A stretch of DNA of 64,000 nt, taken from CBDCFV01 sp963664625. Its GTDB lineage: Bacteria > Chloroflexota > Dehalococcoidia > Lucifugimonadales > UBA3495. The notes under the pieces were generated by a model. That model saw only the letters and a program-made list of their open reading frames with translations. It was not told the origin of the DNA and did no database searches. The position numbers and the translations under genes were made by a program. Shown one piece after another: positions 44,426-53,460 of this stretch. Numbering within the stretch: the first letter of the stretch is position 1; each line of letters opens with the position of its first letter. Where the stretch lies: the NCBI GenBank assembly GCA_963664625.1, contig OY761541.1:1054001-1118000 (forward strand), written 5' to 3'.

Positions 44426-44519
44426 TTTCACCGCAGAGAACGCAAAGGGCGCAGAGTTTATCATGCAGGCCAACAGAAATCTGGAAAGCTCTGCGTTCTC
44501 CGCGCACTCCGCGGTGAAA
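44426..44519. repeat. Inverted repeat TTTCACCGCAGAG...GCGGTGAAA
   Basis: Left arm 44426-44456 and right arm about 44489-44519 form a long imperfect hairpin. The CCGCAGAGAACGCAAAGG-type sequence is a repeat seen in many bacteria. It fills most of the 135-nt gap between thrB and lysC and ends 23 nt before the lysC start, so the RNA hairpin could affect lysC expression. Confidence 0.8.
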
Positions 44520-44542
44520 AATTCAGTGGGAGAGAAAGCGAT

Positions 44543-45793
44543 TTGGCGTTGATAGTCCACAAATACGGGGGTTCGTCGGTAGCGGACGCCGACAAAATTC
44601 TCAACGCCGCCCGCCGCATCGGCCAAGCCAAGGACTCGGGGATGGACGTGGTGGCGGTGGTATCGGCCATGGGCGACACCACCGACGAGCTTATCTCGCT
44701 GGCCCAGTCCATCACTGCCCGGCCGGACCCCAGGGAGCTTGACCTGCTGCTGTCGACCGGCGAGTTGGTTTCCTGCACGCTGGTGACGATGGCCCTGCGG
44801 ACGCTGGGTTACCAAGCCATAAGCTTGTCCGGCGTTCAAGCAGGAATACGTACCGACACAACCTACGGGAGCGCACGGATTTACCGCGTGGAAACTGACC
44901 GCGTCAAGAAAGAACTGGCTGAGGGCAGGTTGGTCGTCGTTGCCGGCTTCCAAGGGGCGACGGAGGACCTGGACGTGACAACCCTGGGCAGGGGCGGCTC
45001 GGACACGACGGCAGTGGCGTTGGCCGCCGCGCTGGGGGCCGACCGGTGCGACATCTACACCGATGTCGAAGGCATTTACACCGCAGACCCACGTTTGGTC
45101 CCCAAGGCCCGTAAGCTGGACGATATAGACTACGAGGAGATGCTGGAACTGGCCAACTATGGGGCCAAAATGCACCCCAGGTCCATAGAGCTGGGGGCGG
45201 TCTATAACATCCCGATTTACGTGGCTTCGAGCTTCAGCGACGCCAGCGGTACGCTGATACATAACAAACATGCACACAGCAAACAGGACGACGACCCGAT
45301 GGAATATAGAGTCAAGGTTACCGGGATCGCCAGCACCACCAACGTCGCCAAGATCACCGTCCGCTCGGTGCCAGACCGTCCCGGCATCGCCGCCGCCCTG
45401 TTCGAACCTTTGGCGCAGGCCGGCATCAGCGTCGACACCATCGTGCAGAACACCAGCGTCGAACGCGCCACCGACATAAGCTTCACCGTCAGCAGGACAG
45501 ATCTGCCGAAGGCGCTGGAGCACATGGAAGCGGTGGCGCCGGAGGTTGGGGCCGGGGGTCTGGCAACCGACCCGACGTTGGCCTCGGTGAGCATAGTGGG
45601 GTCCGGGATGCAGAACGCACCGGGATACGCCTCACGCATGTTCCGCATCCTGGCGGATGGCAACATCAACATTGACATGATAACCACTTCGGAGATCCGG
45701 ATTTCGTGCGTCATCCGGGAAGACCAGGTTGGCGAAGCAGTCCGTTTGCTCCACCGAGGCTTCCGGCTGGACGACGACTCTCCGTCCGGCTGA
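44543..45793 (+). CDS. lysC: Aspartate kinase with two ACT domains
   Basis: Phosphorylates aspartate for lysine, threonine and methionine. Seen: KYGGSSVADADKI, the catalytic LLSTGE region, TLGRGGSDTTAVALAAAL, DVEGIYTADPR, and two C-terminal ACT domains (ITVRSVPDRPGIAAALF; VSIVGSGMQNAPGYASRMF), so feedback inhibition is expected. TTG start. An internal ATG at 45299 lies exactly where the beta subunit of alpha2-beta2 enzymes starts, but its ribosome binding site is weak. Length 416 aa is normal. Confidence 0.95.
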   Translation: MALIVHKYGGSSVADADKILNAARRIGQAKDSGMDVVAVVSAMGDTTDELISLAQSITARPDPRELDLLLSTGELVSCTLVTMALRTLGYQAISLSGVQAGIRTDTTYGSARIYRVETDRVKKELAEGRLVVVAGFQGATEDLDVTTLGRGGSDTTAVALAAALGADRCDIYTDVEGIYTADPRLVPKARKLDDIDYEEMLELANYGAKMHPRSIELGAVYNIPIYVASSFSDASGTLIHNKHAHSKQDDDPMEYRVKVTGIASTTNVAKITVRSVPDRPGIAAALFEPLAQAGISVDTIVQNTSVERATDISFTVSRTDLPKALEHMEAVAPEVGAGGLATDPTLASVSIVGSGMQNAPGYASRMFRILADGNINIDMITTSEIRISCVIREDQVGEAVRLLHRGFRLDDDSPSG

Positions 45794-45859
45794 CAGCGTT
45801 CCGCGACCACGAGACGAGTGAATGATTACCGCCGCACTCTTCATTAGGGGCGTACACCC

Positions 45860-46573
45860 TTGCCTGCAATTTTTTTGTCGGTGGTAATCCCGGTGTACAA
45901 CGAGGAAGCCCGTATCCGCGGCACGTTGGACCGCGTAGTGTCCTTTCTCTCCGAATGGCATCACACTTGGGAGGTGGTAGTGGCGGACGACGGCAGCACC
46001 GATGCCTCTCCGGCAATAATCGCGGAGTTCGCTTCCCTTTACTCCAACCTCCACATCCTCAGCTTGCCCCATCGAGGCAAAGGATGGGCGGTAAAGAACG
46101 GTATGCTCTGTGCCCAGGGAGAGTACCGGCTTCTCTGCGACGCCGATCTTTCAGTACCCATAGAGCAAGTGGAAAGGCTTTTGCCTCCCCAGATAGAAGG
46201 CGCGGACATCGCCATCGGGTCCAGGGAAGCCCCCGGAGCGCGGCGCATCGGCGAGCCCGAGCGGCGCCACATCATGGGCAGGGCTTACAACATGCTGGTA
46301 CGTTTCTTGGCCGTCCCGGGGGTACGCGACACCCAATGCGGGTTCAAGTGTTTTCGAGGCGCGGCAGTGCCGCAACTGTTCCAGGGGCAGACCGTGGACG
46401 GCTTCAGCTTCGACGTGGAAACCTTGCTGCGGGCACGCCGCGCCGGGATGTCATTGAAAGAGGTCGGAGTGGACTGGCACTACCGGGAACACAGCAAGGT
46501 GAGGCCCTTGCGGGACAGTCTGAGCATGACCTGCGACCTTCTGAGGATACGATGGAGGTATCGGGGTCGATAG
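45860..46573 (+). CDS. Family 2 glycosyltransferase (dolichyl-phosphate mannosyl/glucosyltransferase-like)
   Basis: 237 residues: SVVIPVYNEEARI, VVVADDGSTD, the DxD-type CDADLSVP, then IAIGSRE and DTQCGFKCFRGAA...VDGFSFDVETLLRARR, the signature of DPM1/ALG5-like polyprenyl-phosphate sugar transferases. No C-terminal membrane segments are present. TTG start 45860. It probably loads a lipid carrier for cell-envelope glycosylation. Confidence 0.88.
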   Translation: MPAIFLSVVIPVYNEEARIRGTLDRVVSFLSEWHHTWEVVVADDGSTDASPAIIAEFASLYSNLHILSLPHRGKGWAVKNGMLCAQGEYRLLCDADLSVPIEQVERLLPPQIEGADIAIGSREAPGARRIGEPERRHIMGRAYNMLVRFLAVPGVRDTQCGFKCFRGAAVPQLFQGQTVDGFSFDVETLLRARRAGMSLKEVGVDWHYREHSKVRPLRDSLSMTCDLLRIRWRYRGR

Positions 46574-46657
46574 ACCACAGGGGTCTTTTAACGCAATCCT
46601 CGGTCGGGTTTACGGACAGGCTCCCCAAAATCCCTTGCAAAGTCGGGTTGAACGTAC

Positions 46658-46686
46658 TTGATGATACTCAATGCCCATGATATAAC
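46658..46686 (+). promoter_or_regulatory. Promoter of the TPR protein gene
   Basis: TTGATG (46658-46663), 17-nt spacer, TATAAC (46681-46686), 58 nt before the start of the next gene. Confidence 0.5.
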
Positions 46687-46744
46687 GTCAAACTCAAGAT
46701 AAATCTCCCATCCGAGTATGGGCCTTTGATTTGTTGAATGTGGG

Positions 46745-47536
46745 GTGGATATTGAGGTGACTAGTCCAATCAATACCTCCAGACTGAAACGCGACCTGAG
46801 CCGGGATGCAATCGCACTCGCCTTGGAGGGTGAATGGGAGCGTGCATCTGAGGTCAACCGCGCTCTGCTGGAGTTGTACGAGAACGACGTAGAGGCAATG
46901 AACCGCTTGGGCAAGGCGCTCATGGAGTTGGGCCGCTACAGCGAAGCCAAGGAAGTTTTGGGCCGGGCTACCGAACTGGCCCCTTACAACAACATTGCCA
47001 AGAAGAACCTTGGCCGGTTGGAACTGTTGGAATCCCGTCCGGCATCCACCATGCAGGGGCGCAAAGCGGGGGGCGTTCCGCGGTTGTTCATTGAAGAAAG
47101 CGGCAAGTCCGGCACGACACTGTTAAGGAAGTCGGCCACCGGGCAGACGGCAGCAAGGATAGCTCCCGGCGACCCGGTCACCCTTGCCATCGAGCACGAA
47201 GCAATCAATGTGTACACAAGGGAAGGCGACTACCTTGGCCAGGTCGAACCCAAGTTGGGGACCAGGCTGACCCGGCTGATGCGGGGCGGAAACCGGTATG
47301 AAGCTGCCATCATCGGCGTCAACCAACAAGGCATCTCTATTATCATCCGAGAAGTCTACCGGAACCGGGCTTTGCAGAAGGCGTACTCGTTCCCAACCAG
47401 GACCAAGGACGAACACCGGATATACCTCAATGAAAGCCTGGCCAACTACGCCAGGGACGAAGACCTTGATGACGAAGACGAGGATGGGGTAATCGTGGAG
47501 GACGAATTGGAGTCCGCCTGGACCGAAAACGAATAA
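46745..47536 (+). CDS. TPR-repeat protein with C-terminal acidic tail
   Basis: 263 residues. Residues about 20-95 hold two TPR-like units (ALALEGEWERASEVNRALLELYENDVEAM..LGKALMELGRYSEAKEVLGRATELAPYN). A beta-rich region at about 140-215 (VTLAIEHEAINVYTREGDYLGQVEPKLGTRLTRLM) resembles a small RNA- or protein-binding barrel. The tail is very acidic (DEDLDDEDEDG). I do not recognise a named family. A conserved adapter protein in this lineage seems likely. Confidence 0.75.
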   Translation: MDIEVTSPINTSRLKRDLSRDAIALALEGEWERASEVNRALLELYENDVEAMNRLGKALMELGRYSEAKEVLGRATELAPYNNIAKKNLGRLELLESRPASTMQGRKAGGVPRLFIEESGKSGTTLLRKSATGQTAARIAPGDPVTLAIEHEAINVYTREGDYLGQVEPKLGTRLTRLMRGGNRYEAAIIGVNQQGISIIIREVYRNRALQKAYSFPTRTKDEHRIYLNESLANYARDEDLDDEDEDGVIVEDELESAWTENE

Positions 47537-47595
47537 CACCCCGTTGCCCGGCCATCCATCCCCGCATCCCATCGCTGATGCCCCGTGTGCGGACT

Positions 47596-47625
47596 CGGAG
47601 GCCGTTCCTCTAGTTGCGGCCTCCG
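47596..47625 (+). terminator. Hairpin after the TPR gene
   Basis: A perfect 9-bp stem CGGAGGCCG (47596-47604) / CGGCCTCCG (47617-47625), just upstream of the glmS promoter. No T run follows. Confidence 0.5.
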
Positions 47626-47638
47626 CCAACGCGCGCTA

Positions 47639-47667
47639 TTGACATACACCCACGCCTAGGCTATCTT
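47639..47667 (+). promoter_or_regulatory. Promoter of glmS
   Basis: TTGACA (47639-47644), 17-nt spacer, TATCTT (47662-47667). It implies a 5' leader of about 280 nt before glmS. That leader holds no gene. The conserved core of the glmS ribozyme was not recognised in it. Confidence 0.6.
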
Positions 47668-47955
47668 ACCTCTGGCCTTTCACGTCATTCGCAGCGCAGG
47701 CAACTGCCGAGCCGACGATATGCGACGGCCTTGGTTGCGAAAGACACACCTCCACCTGAGTCCCTTTGATATTGCCCATGATCGACAAGCCGGTGGGCGC
47801 TCAAGAGCCGCTATCTTGCCGGTGTCCAGCACCCCCCTTCGAAGTTGACGCGCAAGGCCCCATAACCCCACCAAGACCGCCTGCGCCGGAGTATGTTGGC
47901 TGCCGGGGTGTCCGGTCCTGTCCAGGACGTGGGACGACCATACGAGGTGATTAGT

Positions 47956-49797
47956 TTGTGCGGTATCGCTGGATACTGCGGGTATGATCCGGCCCTTCCT
48001 CACGTAGTAGAAATGCTGAGACGGCTCGAGTACCGGGGCTATGACAGCGCCGGTGTGGCCGTGGTTGAGCCGGGGCGTCCCCTGTACATTCGGAAGGACG
48101 CCGGGAAGCTTGGCATTGTGGCCGAACAGTGCTGGCCGGCGTCCGAGGGGACTCTGGGCATCGGCCACACCCGGTGGGCCACCCACGGCAAACCCACCAT
48201 GGAAAACTCTCACCCCCATACCGACTGCACTCAAAACGTCGCCGTGTGCCATAACGGCATCGTAGAGAACCACGGAGCCCTGCGGCAGCGCCTGATGGAA
48301 TCGGGCCATGTATTCCGTTCCGAGACCGATACCGAAGTCATTCCCCACTTGGTGGAAGAGGGGCTTGCCGCCGGCGCCACTTTCGAGGAAGCCGTCAGGT
48401 CGGCGGTGGACCAGATAACCGGCGCCCATGCCATTGTCGCGGTGGATACCCGCAACCCGGATGAAATCATCGGCGTGCGCATCGGCCATGCCGGAGGCTT
48501 GGTCGTGGGTTACGGGGACGATGCCATGTACTTGGCAAGCGACCTTCCGGCCCTGATGGGTCACGCCAAGTCGGTGGTGCACCTGAACGACCGGGAGATG
48601 GCGGTGGTAAGCCGCAAGAAGACCCGGTTCACCACCGTTGACGGGCTGGAGGTAGAAAGGAAGCACCAGAAAGTAATCGGCAACGCTTGCAGCCCCACCA
48701 ACGGGAAGTTTCCCCACTACATGCTCAAAGAGATCATGGAGCAGCCCCAGTCCCTGCACAACGCCCTTCGCGGACGGGTAGACGTCAAGCGGCAGACCGT
48801 GGAGCTGGAAGGGTTCCCTTTCTCCCAAGAAAGAGTTTCCCAGTTCAAGCGGGTGGTCCTGCTGGGCATGGGCACCAGTTACCACGCGGCTATGGCGGGC
48901 CGGTACATGATGGAATCGGTAGCCCGTATCCCCTGCCAAGTGGAAAACGCCTCCGAATTCCGTTACATGGACCCCGTGGTGGACTCGGACACTCTCATTG
49001 TGGCCGTCACCCAGTCTGGCGAGACCGTGGACAGCTTGGCGGCGTTGGAGAGCTTGGGCGCCAAAGGGGCGCCGTTGATAGTGATCTGCAACGTGCCTGG
49101 ATCGGAGGCCACCCGGGTAGCCGACTACACCATGTCCATAAACGCCGGGCCGGAGATCGGCGTAGCCAGCACCAAGACCGCCACCGGGTCCATGCTCTGC
49201 CTGTACCTGCTGTCCATCTACTTGGGCCAGACCCGCGGTACATTGCCGGTTTCCAAGCGGAGGTTGCTGCTGAACGAGGTCATGCACCTTCCCAACCTAG
49301 TCGGCCAGGCCTTGCAGACCAGCGAGCATATACGAGAGGTGGCCCGGCGCTTCAGCCTGGCTTCAAACGTCCTGGTGATGGGCCGGGGAATCAGCACTCC
49401 AACGGCGTTGGAAGGAGCACTGAAAATCAAGGAGATCAGCTACATTCACGCCGAAGGCTATGCCGCCGGGGAGATGAAGCACGGGCCAATAGCCCTGATC
49501 GACCGCCACACCATCACCGTAGCGGTTGCTCTGAAAGACCAGATGTACCAGAAGATGCTGGGCAACGTATCGGAGGTCAGGGCGCGGGAAGGGAAGGTTG
49601 TGGCCCTGGCAACCAAGGGGGATGACGTTCTGGCGCACGACGCCACCGACGTCATCGAAATTCCGTCCGTGCCTTACCTTCTGTCTCCCATCGTCGCCGC
49701 CGTACCGCTGCAACTGCTGGCTTACGAAGTAGCCGTGGCCCGCGGGAATCCCGTGGATATGCCGCGAAACCTGGCCAAAACCGTTACCGTTGAGTAG
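47956..49797 (+). CDS. glmS: Glutamine-fructose-6-phosphate aminotransferase
   Basis: Makes glucosamine-6-phosphate for peptidoglycan. It starts at TTG 47956 (GAGGTG upstream) because the mature enzyme needs Cys2: the reading is M-CGIAGYCGYD. An in-frame start at 47893 would bury the catalytic Cys. Seen: the glutaminase motifs TRWATHGKPT and HNGIVENH, two SIS domains (GTSYHAA, TQSGETVD), and the C-terminal LAKTVTVE. Length 613 aa is standard. It overlaps the GlmM-like gene by 8 nt. Confidence 0.96.
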   Translation: MCGIAGYCGYDPALPHVVEMLRRLEYRGYDSAGVAVVEPGRPLYIRKDAGKLGIVAEQCWPASEGTLGIGHTRWATHGKPTMENSHPHTDCTQNVAVCHNGIVENHGALRQRLMESGHVFRSETDTEVIPHLVEEGLAAGATFEEAVRSAVDQITGAHAIVAVDTRNPDEIIGVRIGHAGGLVVGYGDDAMYLASDLPALMGHAKSVVHLNDREMAVVSRKKTRFTTVDGLEVERKHQKVIGNACSPTNGKFPHYMLKEIMEQPQSLHNALRGRVDVKRQTVELEGFPFSQERVSQFKRVVLLGMGTSYHAAMAGRYMMESVARIPCQVENASEFRYMDPVVDSDTLIVAVTQSGETVDSLAALESLGAKGAPLIVICNVPGSEATRVADYTMSINAGPEIGVASTKTATGSMLCLYLLSIYLGQTRGTLPVSKRRLLLNEVMHLPNLVGQALQTSEHIREVARRFSLASNVLVMGRGISTPTALEGALKIKEISYIHAEGYAAGEMKHGPIALIDRHTITVAVALKDQMYQKMLGNVSEVRAREGKVVALATKGDDVLAHDATDVIEIPSVPYLLSPIVAAVPLQLLAYEVAVARGNPVDMPRNLAKTVTVE

Positions 49798-51649
49798 CGG
49801 CCCAAGGGACCTGTCGACAGACAGTCCCGCGTCATACCCCGCCCCTCCCCCTGCCATTGACCGGCTGCAAGGCACCGACGGCATACGCCGCCGCACAGCC
49901 CGTTCCTCCAGTCCCGCCGTCAAAGGCCTTTCCCCCTTGGAAGCCTATACCCAAGCAGGGGTCATCACCGAGCAGTTCTTGGAGCAGTACACTTACGCCT
50001 ACTGCTCCGGCCTGCCTGGAGGATCTGAGGTGGTGGTCGGATGGGACCCACGGGATACGGAAGGGATTTTCACGGCGGCAGTCGTCTCGGGCATTCGGAA
50101 GGCGGGATGCACCGCTGTTGTGGTAGGCGTCTTCCCCACGCCGGGCATAGCCTTGTACCACATCTGGCGCGGCGCGGCTGCGTCACTGGCGGTTACGGCA
50201 AGCCACAACCCGGCCGAATACAACGGGCTGAAAATTTTCCAGGGCCCGCAGGCAATGAAGATGTTTGCCGACGAAGAGCGGGAGTTGACGAAGCGGGTAA
50301 TCGCCTTGGACTATGCCAGCCAGGTTGTGCCGCTGGCTCCGTTGGGCCATCGCATAGACGCCAGGGCCGAAGCACTGGACGTGGTCACCCGGTTCCATCT
50401 CGACCCCCGCAACTCGTGGCTTGCTGAAGGAGATACCCTGGGTGACTTCCCGTTGATTGTGGATGCTGCCAACGGGGCCTATTCGGGAATAGTAGCCAAC
50501 CTTTTGCGGAGGATTCACGGCGGCGATGTGGTGGAGGTAAACGGCGATGCCGCCTCCGGGCAGGTGAACTTCAGGGGCGGAGTAACCGACCTGGAGGGAA
50601 TAACTGAAATTCACCGGGCCGACCCTCGTTTCAAGGACCATGCCGGGGTACAGGCTGTCTTTGACAGGCACGGCAAAGGGATGGTGTTCGACGCCGACGG
50701 GGACAGGTTCTTTCGCTTGGACTACGATCCCCAAGAGGACAAGGTACTGGTGGGGGCAGGAGACAGGAATGCTCTGCTCCAAGCAGCCTACCTCGCCGGA
50801 GATGAACGGGCCGGCCACCTCTTCGTCACCACCGTGGAGAGCGACCTGAACGCGTACCGGGCCGCCGAAGACTTGGGGTTCCGGACCATTCTGACCGGAG
50901 TGGGCGATATACGGATTTTGCGCCATGCCGTGGACAACCCCCATCGGTTCGCCGTTGGCAGCGAGGAAAGCGGCCACACCATTACCCCCGGGTTGCTTAC
51001 CACGCGCGCCGGCGAAGACGTGCGGGTATTCGTTACCAACGGACTGAAGAGCGCCATCAACACCTTCGTCGCGTCAAAGGGCAAGACGTCGAGTGAAATC
51101 CACCGGCCCTTCCCTCCAGGCTTCAAACGAAATTTCGTCGTGTACCACGTCCGAAAGGAACTCTTCTATGTCGGCAGCGATGTCTATGATGGCATTGAAC
51201 GGTTGATTATCGCCGAAGCCCGCTTGGGGCAAGTCGAGCGGGTTGCCTTCGACGATGAGCCGGACTTATTGTACTTGGCCATGCGGGACGCCACGGGACA
51301 TCAAAATGCGGCGGTCTTCGTTCGGAACTCCGGCACGGAGGACAGGACCGGCGTATCCGTTCGGGGGAGGCTGGAAGACTCGGAGGCCCTCACGTCTATT
51401 GGAATTCTGGCCGCGGGATATATCGCCGGTTCAATGAAGGACCGCACCCACCCAATGGCCTTGGCGGAGCAGGAAGTCCTTGCGGCCTTGAAAGACGGGC
51501 CAAGACTGTTCGAGGACTGCCCGGTGAACCAGGAAGTCGACAAGGAGCGTTTATTCAGGGAAATGGTCGCTCACGCCCTGATTGCGCAGCCACAGCCTCG
51601 GGAATATCAGATCACTCCCTTAGGCTTGAAAACGCTGGAGGTGTGGTGA
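49790..51649 (+). CDS. Phosphohexomutase, GlmM-like
   Basis: 619 residues of the alpha-D-phosphohexomutase family. Seen: the phosphoserine loop TASHNP (Ser138), metal loop DADGDRFF near 302, substrate loop GSEESGH, and phosphate loop RNSGTEDR. It is longer than GlmM (about 450) through an N-terminal extension and a C-terminal winged-helix-like tail (LFREMVAHALIAQPQ...ITPLGLKTLEVW). Overlap with glmS argues that it converts glucosamine-6-P to glucosamine-1-P. Phosphomannomutase or phosphoglucomutase activity cannot be ruled out by eye. Confidence 0.85.
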   Translation: MSSGPRDLSTDSPASYPAPPPAIDRLQGTDGIRRRTARSSSPAVKGLSPLEAYTQAGVITEQFLEQYTYAYCSGLPGGSEVVVGWDPRDTEGIFTAAVVSGIRKAGCTAVVVGVFPTPGIALYHIWRGAAASLAVTASHNPAEYNGLKIFQGPQAMKMFADEERELTKRVIALDYASQVVPLAPLGHRIDARAEALDVVTRFHLDPRNSWLAEGDTLGDFPLIVDAANGAYSGIVANLLRRIHGGDVVEVNGDAASGQVNFRGGVTDLEGITEIHRADPRFKDHAGVQAVFDRHGKGMVFDADGDRFFRLDYDPQEDKVLVGAGDRNALLQAAYLAGDERAGHLFVTTVESDLNAYRAAEDLGFRTILTGVGDIRILRHAVDNPHRFAVGSEESGHTITPGLLTTRAGEDVRVFVTNGLKSAINTFVASKGKTSSEIHRPFPPGFKRNFVVYHVRKELFYVGSDVYDGIERLIIAEARLGQVERVAFDDEPDLLYLAMRDATGHQNAAVFVRNSGTEDRTGVSVRGRLEDSEALTSIGILAAGYIAGSMKDRTHPMALAEQEVLAALKDGPRLFEDCPVNQEVDKERLFREMVAHALIAQPQPREYQITPLGLKTLEVW

Positions 51650-51670
51650 CGAGTTCCGGCAGCTACTTTC

Positions 51671-51700
51671 TTGACATGCCGTTATTTGGGGTAGTATTTT
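51671..51700 (+). promoter_or_regulatory. Candidate promoter
   Basis: TTGACA (51671-51676), 18-nt spacer, TATTTT (51695-51700). It would give a transcript starting only about 15 nt before the GTG at 51722. Confidence 0.45.
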
Positions 51701-51721
51701 CCAACGTAGACCCACCCTTGC

Positions 51722-52141
51722 GTGACAGGTCTCCCAAGCGAACTTTTGCGAGACACACCTGAAAGAGGCACCGCCACTTGGGCGGTATATTGTGCGATCT
51801 TCTATGCTTGCTTCATCGGGGAAGTTTTGTTCGCTTGGCTTTACTTGGACGCTTGGACCAAAGACAGATGGATGTTCACGCTGGCAAATGTCGCCAGCGG
51901 GTCTGTGGGCATAGCCCTGTTTGCGGCAATTTCGTGGGAAGGAGTAAGGGCTATGGTGTTGTTCGCTCCCAGGATAAAAGACAAACTACGTGCAGAAGGG
52001 AGAGCCCAAGCCGAGGCCGAGGCGGCTAAAAAGTGGGAGTTAGCACGGCAAGTTGTAGAGCAAGCAACGGGCAAAGACTTGGACGAATTGATGAGGTCCA
52101 ACGGCCAGCGTAGCAACAATGGTGAATCAACGGTAGCCTAA
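51722..52141 (+). CDS. Hypothetical membrane protein
   Basis: 139 residues with two hydrophobic segments (about 18-42 and 51-71), then a charged helical tail (KDKLRAEGRAQAEAEAAKKWELARQVVEQATGKDLDEL) likely in the cytoplasm. The start is uncertain: GTG 51722 has no ribosome binding site. No family recognised. It stands alone between the glmS/GlmM-like pair and the SDR region. Confidence 0.6.
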   Translation: MTGLPSELLRDTPERGTATWAVYCAIFYACFIGEVLFAWLYLDAWTKDRWMFTLANVASGSVGIALFAAISWEGVRAMVLFAPRIKDKLRAEGRAQAEAEAAKKWELARQVVEQATGKDLDELMRSNGQRSNNGESTVA

Positions 52142-52218
52142 TAAGACCATCACCTGAGTTCCGGTGTAGATGGGAATTACGGATGTCACTCGAGACGTGA
52201 CGATAGGATACTCCTACG

Positions 52219-52458
52219 TCAACCGGATGCGGCGTGACGTATCAGCTCGGCAAGCCGCGCCTGCTCACTTGGTATGTCCGCCGGTTGGACCGGGACGGGC
52301 AGGGCGGTCAACGCCTCGACAACAACGCTCTCCAGCACTGACCGCTCCTGGTCCGATAGGCCCCAACGCTGGCTAACGTCGTCGGGGCCGTAAAGGACGG
52401 CTTGGCGAAACCCGTAATCAGCTACGGCGCGGTCGGATATCTCAATCACCTTTTCCAT
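52219..52458 (-). CDS. Small hypothetical protein
   Basis: 79 residues, acidic and helical (LYGPDDVSQRWGLSDQERSVLESVVVEAL). ATG 52458. It follows the SDR gene on the same strand by 16 nt, so it is probably cotranscribed. No recognised family. Confidence 0.5.
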   Translation of the reverse strand: MEKVIEISDRAVADYGFRQAVLYGPDDVSQRWGLSDQERSVLESVVVEALTALPVPVQPADIPSEQARLAELIRHAASG

Positions 52459-52474
52459 ATCGGCCCCCCGCGTA

Positions 52475-53239
52475 CTAATCGGCCGTCGCCCACGCGCCGC
52501 CGTCGATAATATAAGTGCTGCCGCTAACGTAGGACGCTTCGTCTGAAGCCAGCCAGCTTATCAGGTTGGCTATCTCTTCCGGGCGGCCTACCCTGGTCAT
52601 GGGATGTTCGGCGTTCCGCTCCTGGAACACCTCGGCGCTGGCGGTGCTACCCCGCATTTGGGGCGTGTCCACTCCGCCCGGAGCGATGCAGTTCACCCGG
52701 ACGCCCTGGTGGGTGTACTGGGCCGCGGCCACCTTGGAAAGGTGTATGACACCAGCCTTGCTGACCGCATAGGGCACCGAGTAGGCAATGCCCCTGACTC
52801 CCGACATCGAAGCGATGTTGACGATAGAGCCGCCACCATGCTCCAGCATCGCCGGGATGGCGTACTTGCAGCAATAGAACAGACCCTTGAGGTTGGTGTC
52901 CATAGTCAGGTCCCAAATAATGTCGTCCACCTCGATAAGAGGAGGCGTCCGTATCAGGATTCCCGCGCCGTTGACCAAGACATCCAGCCTGCCGAACTTG
53001 GCGACGGTCTCCGCCACCATGCGCTCCACTTGGTCGGACCGTGACACATCCACAACCGACACTGCCGAGTTGCTGTCAGTGCCTTCCATCAACTCGCGGG
53101 TCTCCTCCGCTCCGGCTTGGTTGCGGTCGGCGATGACCACCTTGGCTCCATCCTGAAGAAGGCGGTAGCAGGTCGCCCGGCCAATGCCGGAACTTCCGCC
53201 AGTCACTATGGCTACCTTGTTTTCCATTCTGACAACCAA
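52475..53239 (-). CDS. Short-chain dehydrogenase/reductase (FabG-like)
   Basis: 254 residues with GGSSGIGRATC (cofactor), NGAGILI, the catalytic Ser in NIASMSGV, YAVSK, and the C-terminal GGAW typical of classical SDRs. TTG 53239 is preferred because GGGAGGT lies at the right distance; ATG 53227 would be too far from it. The substrate is unknown. Confidence 0.9.
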   Translation of the reverse strand: MVVRMENKVAIVTGGSSGIGRATCYRLLQDGAKVVIADRNQAGAEETRELMEGTDSNSAVSVVDVSRSDQVERMVAETVAKFGRLDVLVNGAGILIRTPPLIEVDDIIWDLTMDTNLKGLFYCCKYAIPAMLEHGGGSIVNIASMSGVRGIAYSVPYAVSKAGVIHLSKVAAAQYTHQGVRVNCIAPGGVDTPQMRGSTASAEVFQERNAEHPMTRVGRPEEIANLISWLASDEASYVSGSTYIIDGGAWATAD

Positions 53240-53460
53240 GGGGACCTCCCTGGGGGTGAATCGCGCGCACTCCGGCCCGGTGCCGCCGATTATAGCACGG
53301 AACCCTGCCAGGTACAGATTTACTGAATGAACACCGGCATCTGAATCTTTGCAGAGGTGTGCAGCCTCAACACTTGCGTGTGCGGTGTTATCAGCGTTAT
53401 TATGCTAACCGCACTTGACCCCCGGCTCCGGTCGTAACCACTGGAGGGTAACGGGACATC

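Noticed and set aside
47668..47955. glmS ribozyme in the glmS leader
   Set aside because: Only short matches (AGCGC, GACGA, GTTGACG) without the conserved core order; not enough to call.
53240..53460. Glycine riboswitch upstream of gcvT
   Set aside because: The conserved tandem aptamer elements were not seen.
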